Source: Arthrobacter sp. OAP107
GTDB taxonomy: Bacteria > Actinomycetota > Actinomycetes > Actinomycetales > Micrococcaceae
Direction: 5' to 3'
Assembly (NCBI RefSeq): GCF_040546765.1
Contig: NZ_JBEPOK010000001.1
Coordinates: forward strand, 5,022,001 to 5,086,000
DNA: 64,000 bases
Below are positions 46,854 to 54,985 of the stretch, in pieces (the stretch's first letter is position 1; every line of letters starts with the position of its first letter). The notes under the pieces were generated by a model that worked only from the letters and a program-made list of their open reading frames with translations, made no database searches and was not told the origin of the DNA. A program made the translations under genes and the position numbers.

Positions 46854-46888
46854 ATCAGGGCTCACGGACAGCAGCACCAGCCCCGACG

Positions 46889-46931
46889 TCCGGGCTGTGC
46901 GCCACAACCCGTGAGTGGCGCACAGCCCGGA
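46889..46931 (+). terminator. 17-bp perfect hairpin between E1 beta and E2 core genes
   Basis: 46889-46905 pairs perfectly with 46915-46931 (stem ends CCGGGCTGTGCGCCAC), with a nine-base loop. No T tract follows, so it may be a partial terminator or processing site that lowers expression of the downstream E2 core. Confidence 0.65.
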
Positions 46932-47045
46932 TCAGGAGTCCTGGCGGGACCGGCATTTTGCTGCGGACATTACATCCATAAAGTCGACAACAGAACGAAC
47001 CGATGCAGGAGCCGGCCCTGCCGGTAGCGTAGGGAGCGATACATA

Positions 47046-47771
47046 GTGCAAGACACCGAGACTACGACCCCGGAGATCATCAAAATCCGGGGCGCCCGCA
47101 AGATCACCGCCCAACGAATGCGGGCCTCTCTCCAGGAGACGGCGCAGGTAACACTCACCCGATACGCCGACGCAACACAGGTACTTTCCCTTCGTTCAGA
47201 TCTCAAGACCCGGAACACGGATGACCCGGACACCGCAAGTCCCACGGTCAATGACATCATCATGTTCTGCATGTCGCGGGTACTGGCGAACCACCCGGAA
47301 ATCAACGCCCGTTTCAGCCCGGACGGGATAGAACGCCATGCCACTGTCAATCTGGGATTCGCCGTTGACACGGGCAAGGCTCTCCTTGTCCCGGTCATTC
47401 ACGGTGCGAATGCTCTGAGCCTGCCCCAACTCGCACGACGTAGCAAAGAACTGGTCACGCTCGCCAAGACCGGAAAGATCACGGCGGACGACATGACGGG
47501 CGGAACCTTCACGGTATCCAATTTGGGCGGCCTCGGCATCCACTGGTTCACACCTGTACTTAACGCCCCCGAGGTTGGCATCCTGGGCATCGGCTCCGTT
47601 CACACCGCCTTCCCGGGAAGCCCTCCACAGCTTCCCCTGTCCTTGACCTTCGACCATCAGGCCCTTGACGGTGCAGCCGCAGCGGGAGTGCTGGCCGGAG
47701 CTGCCGGCGCCATCGAGGACGCGTTGGCCCTGGTCGCGGAAGCTGACGAGGCAGCGAGTCAGAAAGTCTGA
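47046..47771 (+). CDS. E2 acyltransferase catalytic core lacking lipoyl and E3-binding domains
   Basis: A 241-residue protein that begins within 15 residues at the catalytic domain of dihydrolipoamide acyltransferases (IRGARKITAQRMRASLQETA). The active-site motif DHQALDGAAAA (DHxxxDG, about residues 206-216) and GTFTVSNLGGLGI are present. A normal E2 has one or more lipoyl domains and a peripheral-subunit-binding domain before this point, and both are absent. GTG at 47046 after AGGGAGCG. The lipoyl domain is probably supplied by the protein at 44621. How E3 is recruited is unclear, as no E3 gene is in the window. Confidence 0.87.
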   Translation: MQDTETTTPEIIKIRGARKITAQRMRASLQETAQVTLTRYADATQVLSLRSDLKTRNTDDPDTASPTVNDIIMFCMSRVLANHPEINARFSPDGIERHATVNLGFAVDTGKALLVPVIHGANALSLPQLARRSKELVTLAKTGKITADDMTGGTFTVSNLGGLGIHWFTPVLNAPEVGILGIGSVHTAFPGSPPQLPLSLTFDHQALDGAAAAGVLAGAAGAIEDALALVAEADEAASQKV

Positions 47772-48001
47772 GGCAGGGAGCTGGGCGACCTGGCAGGCAG
47801 CCACCACAGACAGCCTGCCAGTAGGTCGTGCTGTCTGTCCGTCATCCGCAATTGCTGGCTAATTAGTCAGCATCCTCACCTCGGGCGTCGTATTATGCGG
47901 TCCGCCCAGGGGGAATCCAGCCAAAGGGATCCCGACTGATGCCCCTCACCTTGAGCCGGCGTCCGCCCCCCGGGCCAGAGACGGCCACCAAATAAAGTGC
48001 T

Positions 48002-48044
48002 CCCCGGAAGTCAGGACTGAGATGTTCAGTCCTGACTTCCGGGG
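48002..48044. terminator. Strong bidirectional terminator
   Basis: CCCCGGAAGTCAGGACTGA (48002-48020) pairs perfectly with 48026-48044 around a five-base loop. AAAGTG precedes and CACTTTT follows, extending the stem and giving a T run on the plus strand. It closes the E2 transcription unit. Confidence 0.8.
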
Positions 48045-48777
48045 GCCACTTTTATCCATGCGTGGCCGCCGGAGTGGTTGGAGAAGGGTTATCGCAATGC
48101 GGTGACAGCCAGCTCGCGGGAGAATCCATGGCCCGGGAGCGCGCTGAGCAAGCCACAAGTCGTGGTGCTTTTCGAATTCAAGCTCGCACCGGTGGACGGT
48201 TCCGCCTGGCGAGAATCCGCGGATCTAGCTTGCAGTGCTTGGCTTGATCTCGGTGACAAAATCACCTCAGGTGCTCTCGGTGGAATCGTGTAACGCAACG
48301 ATGTCGTGCTTGATACATCTTCGCGGCTCGCCTGCCGCTCAGGTGTGGCTCTGATCTGTGCTTCGCGACATGGAATGCCTACAGCTCTGCGGGCAGATCG
48401 GCCGCGAATCCCGTTCACTGTGTCACCGTTACGGCAGCATCCCATGCCGAGCGGGTCCGCCTTTTCAGCCGTGCCATGGCCGGGATGCAGCACCCGGCAT
48501 TTTCGCTTCAAAACGCCTCCAGCCGGTCTCGGGGACCGCTCGGCTGGTGTCGAACTGGGCCGGATCGCCACTCACGCAGCTGGCGCGTGCGGTCAGCTTC
48601 ACCTGCGGATGGGCGTGCGGCTGTTCCCTGCCGAACCTTGTTATCGGGCAATCCTGATCCTGCAGTGAAGTGACCAGCAACTGAAGCTGAGGCCGAGAGA
48701 GCGGGAAAGTCAGGAAGCTGCACAGCCGTCGGCCCTGCCCCGACCCCCGCCACACCACAAGGGAGCTGTCCGCAGAA
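48045..48777. other. Non-coding stretch before the insertion-sequence cluster
   Basis: About 730 bp with short frames on both strands. None has a convincing ribosome-binding site or a recognised domain. It may hold remnants of genes destroyed by the insertions. Confidence 0.4.
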
Positions 48778-48846
48778 CATGGTGTTAGCGGCCATGAAAA
48801 ACTGCCCGTAGATGGCCATGGAATTGCCCGCTGAGGCGGATTCCAG
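48778..48846 (-). other. Coding remnant, inverted partner of 53617-53685
   Basis: On the minus strand these 69 bases read LESASAGNSMAIYGQFFMAA and onward, and end at the IS30 left terminus. The 69 bases at 53617-53685 on the plus strand read LELAQRAEMLAVYGQFSMAV. By hand about 45 of 69 bases match ungapped, more with a one-base offset. Both look like pieces of one unidentified small gene family. Confidence 0.4.
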
Positions 48847-48867
48847 GGGTCGATGCAACACCCGAGG

Positions 48868-49318
48868 TCAGCTGGCTATCAGTAAATCACGAAGACGCTC
48901 GGCGGGTGTGTCCCAGGCGAGTGTTTCGCGTGGTCGTGCGTTGAGTTCTTGAGCGACGTGTTCGAGGTCCTCGGGCCCGTAGACGCTCAGGTCGGTGCCT
49001 TTGGGGAAGTATTGGCGTAGCAGTCCGTTGGTGTTTTCGTTGGACCCTCGCTGCCATGGGCTGGCAGGGTCGCAGAAGTAGACGTCCATGTCGGTGGCGA
49101 GGCTGAACGCGCCGTGCTTAGCCATTTCGGCGCCTTGGTCCCAAGTGAGGGATCCGCGCAGGTGCGAGGGCAGGGTTCCCATGGTCTTGATCAGCCCGTC
49201 TCGGACTGATTCCGCGGTGTGGTCCACCGGTAGGTGCACCAGCATCACATAGCGCGTGGTGCGTTCCACGAGAGTTGCGATCGCGGACTGGTTCTGCGTG
49301 CCGGTTATTAAATCACCC
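48868..49318 (-). pseudogene. IS30 transposase, C-terminal catalytic part
   Basis: From EGDLITG the sequence reads through the RNase H-like fold (LTWDQGAEMAKH with the second Asp, and SPWQRGSNENTNGLLRQYFP with the final Glu) to ARPRETLAWDTPAER, the end of IS30 DDE transposases. Its first bases are joined to the inserted IS110 element. Joined to the piece at 50779, the family motif GHWEGDLI is restored exactly. Confidence 0.85.
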
Positions 49319-49320
49319 TC

Positions 49321-49558
49321 CTTACGGTGTTGTTGTGGGTGATTTCGGAGCTGTCGTAGTGTTTCGATCACCCTCGGGCGGCGGGCATGGCAGAGATCGC
49401 CCTGCCGCTTGGACGGCTCACTGGGAATGGCCGCCCGCTGCCCGCCGATGACTCGACCGCTGATTGAGACTTACGACATTGATCGTTGGGTAAGGACGTG
49501 CCGGCGTGGTTATCGACAGGGCCAACGGAAATTGGAGCTGATCGAAGGGACCTAAGAT
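49321..49558 (+). ncRNA. Probable bridge RNA region of the IS110 element
   Basis: 238 bp of non-coding DNA lie between the left end and the recombinase start. In IS110-group elements this region encodes the bridge RNA whose two loops read the target and the donor. GGTGATTTCGGAG near the left end partly resembles the target flank (GTGATTTAATA), which could be a guide segment. I did not fold the RNA. Confidence 0.5.
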
Positions 49559-50761
49559 ATGCCGGCAATCTGGGTAGGAATCGACTCGGGCAAAAGAGCC
49601 CATCATTGCGTCGTGATCGATCAAACGGGAACGGTACTGCTCTCGAAACGGGTCGAAAACGACGAGACCGTGCTCCTCGAGCTCATAGCCACGATTGCTG
49701 ACATTGCGGCCGGCGGTGAAGTCTGTTGGGCCACTGATCTGAACGCCGGCGGCGCCGCGCTGCTGATTGAGTTGTTGGCAGCGCATGCACAGAAGCTGCT
49801 CTATATCCCCGGACGGATCGTGCATCACGCCGCAGCAACTTACCGCGGGGATGGCAAGACCGACGCGAAAGACGCTCGGATCATCGCTGACCAAGCGCGG
49901 ATGCGCACCGACCTCCAACCCGTTCGCGGCGCGGACCAGATAAGCGTGGACCTGCGGCTCCTGACCGCCCGCCGCACGGATCTGATCTGCGACCGTGTCA
50001 GGGCGATCAACCGGCTCCGTGCCACTCTGCTGGAGTACTTCCCTGCGCTCGAGCGTGCGTTCGATTACTCAAAGAAAGCGCCCCTCATCCTTCTCGGTCG
50101 CTACCAGACCCCCGAGGGCATCCGGCGGACAGGCCTGACCCGGCTCACCGGCTGGCTGAAGAAGCGCGGCTGCCGGAACAGTGCCAAGATGGCCGAGAAA
50201 GCCCTAATAGCCGCGAACTCCCAGCACACCGTCCTCCCAACCCAGACCACAGGCTCTGCCCTGGTCGCCCGGCTGGCCGAGCAGATCAGCACTCTCGATG
50301 CAGAAATCGACGACGTCGACGCCCAAATCACCGAGCTGTTCCGGCAGCACGACAGCGCCGATGTTCTGCTGAGCATGCCCGGTTTCGGGCCCGTTCTTGC
50401 AGCGACTTTCCTCGCGAGCATTGGCGGCAACCTGGACGCGTTCGAATCCGTCGACCGGCTCGCCAGCGTCGCGGGCCTGGCCCCGGTCCCACGTGATTCC
50501 GGACGGATCAGCGGAAATCTGCACCGGCCGCGTCGCTTCAACCGCAGACTCCTGCGAACCTGTTACCTCGCCGCCCTCTCCAGCCTGAAAAACAGCCCGG
50601 CCTCGCGAATCTACTACGACCGGAAGCGCGGAGAAGGAAAGTCCCATAAACAGGCCCTCATCGCCCTCGCCCGGCGCCGCATCAACGTCCTCTGGGCCAT
50701 GCTCCGCGACCACACCCCCTACCAGGAACCAATCCCAAGAATCGGCGCTCAAGCGGCTTGA
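49559..50761 (+). CDS. IS110 family transposase (DEDD recombinase)
   Basis: A 400-residue recombinase. The N-terminal RuvC-like domain starts with WVGIDSGKRAHHCVVID (first Asp near residue 8) and includes GKTDAKDARIIADQAR with the late Asp pair. The C-terminal Tnp_20 domain has MPGFGPVLAATFLASI and the serine region SVAGLAPVPRDSGRISG, where the nucleophilic Ser of IS110 proteins lies. It looks complete, so the element may still be active. It runs opposite to the IS30 transposase that it interrupts. Confidence 0.92.
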   Translation: MPAIWVGIDSGKRAHHCVVIDQTGTVLLSKRVENDETVLLELIATIADIAAGGEVCWATDLNAGGAALLIELLAAHAQKLLYIPGRIVHHAAATYRGDGKTDAKDARIIADQARMRTDLQPVRGADQISVDLRLLTARRTDLICDRVRAINRLRATLLEYFPALERAFDYSKKAPLILLGRYQTPEGIRRTGLTRLTGWLKKRGCRNSAKMAEKALIAANSQHTVLPTQTTGSALVARLAEQISTLDAEIDDVDAQITELFRQHDSADVLLSMPGFGPVLAATFLASIGGNLDAFESVDRLASVAGLAPVPRDSGRISGNLHRPRRFNRRLLRTCYLAALSSLKNSPASRIYYDRKRGEGKSHKQALIALARRRINVLWAMLRDHTPYQEPIPRIGAQAA

Positions 50762-50778
50762 CAGAAACATTGAGATTC

Positions 50779-52185
50779 CCAGTGGCCCGGGACTGCGCGG
50801 TCTTCGATTTCGGCGGGGCGTTCGGAAATGTTGATCATCGGGTCCCGAAAGCGGCTGGTCCGTTCTTCGGGGTTCTTGTGCTGCTTGCGGCGGGTGCGTC
50901 CGGTTCGCAGCGCCTCCTTGACCTCGCGTTTGAGTCCGCCGCGGGCCTGGAGGTAGAGGGCCTGATAGATCGTTTCGTGGCTCACGCGCATGACAGGGTC
51001 ATCGGGGAATTCCTTGATCAGCGAGCGGGAAATCTGTTGCGGGGACCAGCGCGTAAGCAGCTTGGTTTTCACGTAGTCGTGCAGTTTCCCCGGTTCTGCC
51101 AGCTTACTGGCCTTGGGCCGTGCGCGGGCGGCGGTGGCGGCCCGGTGGGCTCCATAGGGCAGGTAGCCCAGTACCGGGTGGCTGTTGCGTTTGATCTCCC
51201 GGCTGATTGATCCCTGGTTCCTGCCAAGGTCCCGGGCGATAGCCCGGATTGACCCGCCCTTGGCCAGCTGGTCCGCGATTCTCTCGCGCTCCGGCAGGGA
51301 CAAGTAGCGGGCGCTGATGGGCTGTTCCAGTGCTTCCAAGGCCACCGGGAGGGGCACAGGCGCCGCTGCTGCTGTCGTCAGCTCCGGGGCCGTCGCGGTG
51401 GCCAGGGGGTCCGCGCAAGTCGTCTTCACCTCCTGTTTATACGGCAGATCCGGGGTATGGCCGTCTGGAGCGGCCGTGTCACTGGGCCCGGCGGCATGCT
51501 TCCGGTCCCAGTGGTAGGAGCTTGGCTTGCTGGCCCCGACCGCCCGGGCAGCGTCCCTTCGATTCACGCCCTGTTGGCGCAGGCGCAGGTAGTGAAGCTG
51601 CTTCTCTGACGGGCGTTGCGGGCTGACGGAGACCAGGCCGGCATCGGTGGCCCAATTGGAGCATGTGGAATGGTTCAGGCCGAGCTGTCTGGCGGCTACG
51701 CTGACGCTGCCAACGTCGCGCAGCACGCCCAGGAACTCCTCAATCACCGCCTGTGAGTAGCGCTGCGCCGGACCGGCGTTCACCGATCGATTGGTCGATG
51801 GCTTCGTGGGCGCCGGATTTATCCGGCCTGCCCACGTGTTCGCGGTGCTGGTATTCAACCCCAGTTCTCTGGCCGCTCCGGCGATGTTGCCGGTCCGATC
51901 CAGAACGGCGTGGAACTGGTCTTTGTCAGCCTGCGTGTACTGGCGCTTTCGTCTGATCCCGGCCGCGTTCGCCCACTTCTGGCACGTGCTTCTGTTGAGT
52001 CCAAGTTCCTTGGCTGCCTTGGCGACGGTTCCTAACCGCGTCACGGCTGAAAGGAACTCCTGTCTCTGAGCGGCGGTATGGGACTGTTGCCGCCGCGTCC
52101 CGGGTGCTCCGGCAGGGCGGACCGATCTCTCTGTTTGAGGCGATTTCTTCGTCGAGGAAGAACTGTTTCCTGTGAGTGATTCCAT
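50779..52185 (-). pseudogene. IS30 transposase, N-terminal part with repeated helix-turn-helices
   Basis: From ATG 52185 (MESLTGNSSSSTKK) the protein has a serine/basic leader, then three similar blocks of about 55 residues, each ending in an L-G-L-N-x-S-T helix-turn-helix (ELGLNRSTCQKWANAAGI, ELGLNTSTANTWAG, QLGLNHSTCSNWATDAGL). A fourth, more distant one is QGVNRRDAARAVGAS. The true IS30 HTH_38 (LSLPERERIADQLAKGGSIR, then LGRNQGSISREI) and the beginning of the catalytic domain follow. It breaks off at PGHWE where the IS110 element enters. Confidence 0.85.
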
Positions 52186-52188
52186 GGT

Positions 52189-52309
52189 GTTGCAACTCCC
52201 GATTTTTCGGGGGTGTTGCAACTGTGAGAGTTGTTTGTAGCTGGTCTGGGACTGGCTGGCAGGATAAATATCGGCCGCTCCACCCCGTGGACGTGACTCA
52301 TGTTGCAAC
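52189..52309. repeat. Three copies of GTTGCAAC at the IS30 right end
   Basis: The 8-bp palindrome GTTGCAAC occurs at 52189-52196, 52215-52222 and 52302-52309. The first two bracket a C-C-C-G-A / T-C-G-G-G hairpin just before the transposase start, and the third is part of the terminal repeat. They may be binding sites for the repeated helix-turn-helix domains of the transposase. Confidence 0.6.
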
Positions 52310-52316
52310 TGACCCC

Positions 52317-53610
52317 AGGTGTCATTCGATCGACTTGTCCGTCCATCGGGGTGGTCCGGCCGGCACGCGTCCTGCCCACCTCGGTAGCTTGATCAGAAGA
52401 TTGTCCGCCCGCTGCGGGGCGTGACCCCTCACAGTGCTGTTCCTTTGGTGACCTCGACCCGGACTGGTGCCGGCCGGTGACGGCCATGATCACATCCGTG
52501 AAGAGGAAGGTACCAATGACCGCCATGTCTATCGTCGCGCACGCCCACCCATTTGTCGTGGGTGTCGACACGCACGCCCGAAACCACGTCTACGCTATCC
52601 TCGACGCCACCCACGGCGGACTCCTGGACACGCAGTCATTCCCCACCACCGCAGCCGGGATCAATCGGGCCATCAAATGGGTCGCACGCCGCACCAACGC
52701 CGACGCCGACACCCTCTGGGTCATCGAAGGAGCCGCATCCTACGGCGCGATCCTCGCCGGCACCGCGGCAACCCACGGATTCCCAGTCGCCGAGGCGCCG
52801 CGCATGGATGCCAAGAAGCGCCGCGGCGTGGGCAAGTCCGATGCCCTGGACGCCCACCGGATCGCCATGGCCGTTCTGCCACTGCCGGTGGACAAGCTGC
52901 GCCGACCACGCCTTCATGACGGGGTCCGCCAAGGCGTGCGGATCCTGGTCACGGCGCGGGGATCGATGAGCAAGGACCGGACCCGGTCGGTCAACGCGCT
53001 CAACGCACTTGTGCGCGGCAACGACCTGGGCATCGATGCCCGCCAGAAGCTCACAAACGCCCAGATCACCGAGGTCTCAAAGTGGCGTACCCGCGAGGAA
53101 GAGCTTTCCTTGTCCATCGCCCGTGCCGAGGCCGTGCGGCTGGCCAAACACGTCCTGGCGCTGGACGAGCAACTCACGCTCAACGAGAACCAGCTGGACG
53201 ATCTGGTGAAGGTCAGCGAGGCCGCGCCGTTGCTGGAGGAGACGGGGTTCAGGGCGATCAGCGCTGCGAAGTGCCTCGCCGCGTGGTCGCACGAAGGCAG
53301 GGTCCGTAACGAGGCAGCATTTGCCTCCCTGGCTGGGGTAAACCCGATCCCCGCGTCCTCCGGGAACACTGTCCGGCACCGATTGAACCGAGGTGGTGAC
53401 CGGTCCCTGAACAGTGCCTTGCACATGGTCGCGATCGTCAGGATGACCCATGACGGCGAAACCCGCGAGTACGTGCAGAAGCGACGCGCCGAGGGTCGTA
53501 CGGACAAGGAAATTCGTCGTTGCATCAAACGCTATCTGGCCCGCCGCGTCTACCGCGCGTTCAGCGCGGCGACAATAGGGATGAACGCGGCTTGACAGAC
53601 ATAGAAGAGT
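52317..53610 (+). mobile_element. Second IS110 family element
   Basis: It abuts the right end of the IS30 element. The left boundary is set only by that end. The right boundary is placed by analogy with the first element: both have GCGGCTTGACAGA at the stop codon and end about 15 bp later. About 200 bp of non-coding DNA (52317-52515), possibly its bridge RNA region, precede the recombinase gene. Confidence 0.65.
52516..53595 (+). CDS. IS110 family transposase, second type
   Basis: A 359-residue recombinase from ATG 52516 after GAGGAAGG. VVGVDTHARNHVYAILD gives the first Asp, GVGKSDALDAHRIAM the late Asp pair, and SLAGVNPIPASSGNTVRHRL the serine-bearing Tnp_20 region. It is only distantly similar to the IS110 protein at 49559. 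The segment EETGFRAISAAKCLAAW differs from the usual P-G-x-G-P-x-x-A-A pattern, so activity is uncertain. The frame is intact. Confidence 0.9.
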   Translation: MTAMSIVAHAHPFVVGVDTHARNHVYAILDATHGGLLDTQSFPTTAAGINRAIKWVARRTNADADTLWVIEGAASYGAILAGTAATHGFPVAEAPRMDAKKRRGVGKSDALDAHRIAMAVLPLPVDKLRRPRLHDGVRQGVRILVTARGSMSKDRTRSVNALNALVRGNDLGIDARQKLTNAQITEVSKWRTREEELSLSIARAEAVRLAKHVLALDEQLTLNENQLDDLVKVSEAAPLLEETGFRAISAAKCLAAWSHEGRVRNEAAFASLAGVNPIPASSGNTVRHRLNRGGDRSLNSALHMVAIVRMTHDGETREYVQKRRAEGRTDKEIRRCIKRYLARRVYRAFSAATIGMNAA

Positions 53611-53616
53611 CGATCG

Positions 53617-53757
53617 CTAGAACTCGCCCAGCGGGCAGAAATGCTGGCCGTCTACGGGCAATTCTCAATGGCCGTTGACAACATGGCCCGCCGGGGTGGC
53701 GGCATTGCTGACGTGGATGCAGCAGTCGACGCCGGACGCCCATCATCACGGTCGTCG
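53617..53757 (+). pseudogene. Remnant of an unidentified small gene
   Basis: An open stretch starting directly after the second IS110 element encodes LELAQRAEMLAVYGQFSMAV and about 27 further residues to a stop near 53757. No start codon fits upstream because the element interrupts it. Its beginning is related to the inverted fragment at 48778-48846. From 53758 to 53929 nothing else is seen. Confidence 0.4.
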
Positions 53758-53929
53758 TGAAGGGTAATCGCTGCGCCAGCCCGCTTATCTTGGTGTGGAT
53801 AGGGGCCAAACTTAGGCTTCATTGTTGATGCGATTCCCGCGACGGCGCGGTTCATCCGTGGGCAAGGGGCCGGGTCTGGACAACTCGCTCTGCTTCCCTT
53901 GTCGCATAGCCCGGGGATGGGTCCAGCGG

Positions 53930-54895
53930 TTAGGTGAATACCTGTGCTGCCAGGGGGAGGGTGAGGATGCCCAGAATGTTGGTAACGAGGATGACCGCAG
54001 CCACTGTTCTGCCCTCCCCGCCGCTGGCTTGTGATAGGACGAAAGCAGTCGCGGAGGTCGGCATTCCTGCCATCAGCACCAGAGTGATTAGCCATGAATG
54101 AGGCATGTCCGGTGCAGTGAGGAATACGGCACCGGCAGTAATAGCCGGCAGGAGCACCAGCTTTCCGGTCGATGCCAACCAGACCGGTGCCAGCCGCAGC
54201 TCTCCGGCGCGAAACACGGCGAACGCACCTCTTAGCGTCAGCCCGATAGCGAAGAGCGCGCCGGGGGCTGCGGCTCCGGCCAACATGTGTGCGAAGTCCA
54301 TAAGAGGCGGGAAAACTTCGATCCGAATCACGCTGACCGACACACCGAGCGCAATGGCCCAAATGATTGGACTTCGTACTATCGCTTTTGTGATCGTTGC
54401 ACCGGCTGCCCGCCATTTGCTTGACGAGGCTTCTCGTGACGTGAAAAGCATCTCGTGGGCCAGCGGATACCCAAGCACGAATATTAGGTTATGGAGGAGT
54501 TGGGCCAGCACCGTCGGTAGGCCGCCGGCGGGCCCCAGGATGCCAAGCATCACCGGAATACCGAGGTATGAGACGTTGCCGTATGTTGCCGCCAGGGATG
54601 CTGCGACGCTGCCGTTCAAGTCCCTCCGGGAAGTCAGCCAAAATATGCCGAAGGCTATTAAGGAGAAAGCAATGGTTGGTACGAGGACCAGAGCAGGAAA
54701 TGCCCGGGGTACGCCTTGGCTCAGGTCGGCGTCGGCGCTGACGACAAAGAGGAGGGCGGGGAGTGCGACGTAGAAAACAAAGGCATTGAGGGCCGGTTCA
54801 GCGTTGGCTTGGAACTTGCGTCCGTAACTGGCCAGGTACCCGATAAGTATTCCCAAAAAGAGAGGGAGGACCTTGAGGAACACGTCAATGAGCAT
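53930..54895 (-). CDS. AEC family permease
   Basis: A 321-residue membrane protein with ten hydrophobic helices in two halves, AEC type (YVALPALLFVVSADADLS and NVSYLGIPVMLGILGP in the first half, MAGMPTSATAFVLSQASGG in the second). ATG at 54895 after GAAGG, with a GTG six bases upstream. It is the last gene on the minus strand after the reductase gene, 90 bp downstream, so it may be part of the amidohydrolase/Rieske operon and move an organic acid intermediate. Confidence 0.82.
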   Translation of the reverse strand: MLIDVFLKVLPLFLGILIGYLASYGRKFQANAEPALNAFVFYVALPALLFVVSADADLSQGVPRAFPALVLVPTIAFSLIAFGIFWLTSRRDLNGSVAASLAATYGNVSYLGIPVMLGILGPAGGLPTVLAQLLHNLIFVLGYPLAHEMLFTSREASSSKWRAAGATITKAIVRSPIIWAIALGVSVSVIRIEVFPPLMDFAHMLAGAAAPGALFAIGLTLRGAFAVFRAGELRLAPVWLASTGKLVLLPAITAGAVFLTAPDMPHSWLITLVLMAGMPTSATAFVLSQASGGEGRTVAAVILVTNILGILTLPLAAQVFT

Positions 54896-54985
54896 GGGCA
54901 CCTTCGGATGGCAGCGGTACGCCTGAGGAGGCGCTTAAACGGAAGCTCCTTCTCCCGGCATGCAATGGGATAGGCAACCGTGTTT

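Larger units (their letters stand above)
49321..50778 (+). mobile_element. IS110 family element inserted in the IS30 transposase gene
   Basis: Boundaries come from rejoining the interrupted transposase: left flank AATCACCCTC and right flank TCCCAGTGG share TC (49319-49320 and 50777-50778), and removing 1,458 bp rebuilds H-W-E-G-D-L in frame. IS110-type elements insert by a bridge-RNA-guided recombinase at short core sequences and make no long duplication, which fits. The long non-coding end lies on the left. Confidence 0.85.
48846..52316 (-). mobile_element. IS30 family insertion sequence, disrupted
   Basis: The element encodes an IS30-type transposase in two pieces separated by an IS110-type insertion. 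Candidate terminal repeats are GGGGTCGATGCAACA (48846-48860) and TGTTGCAACTGACCCC (52301-52316), which match in inverted orientation apart from the two or three central bases. Without the inserted element it is about 2.0 kb. No target duplication could be confirmed by eye, because the right flank joins another insertion sequence. It is a dead element unless complemented. Confidence 0.75.

Noticed and set aside
48846..52316. A 2-3 bp target duplication of the IS30 element
   Set aside because: The bases beside the two terminal repeats do not match beyond one A, and the right flank is another insertion sequence.
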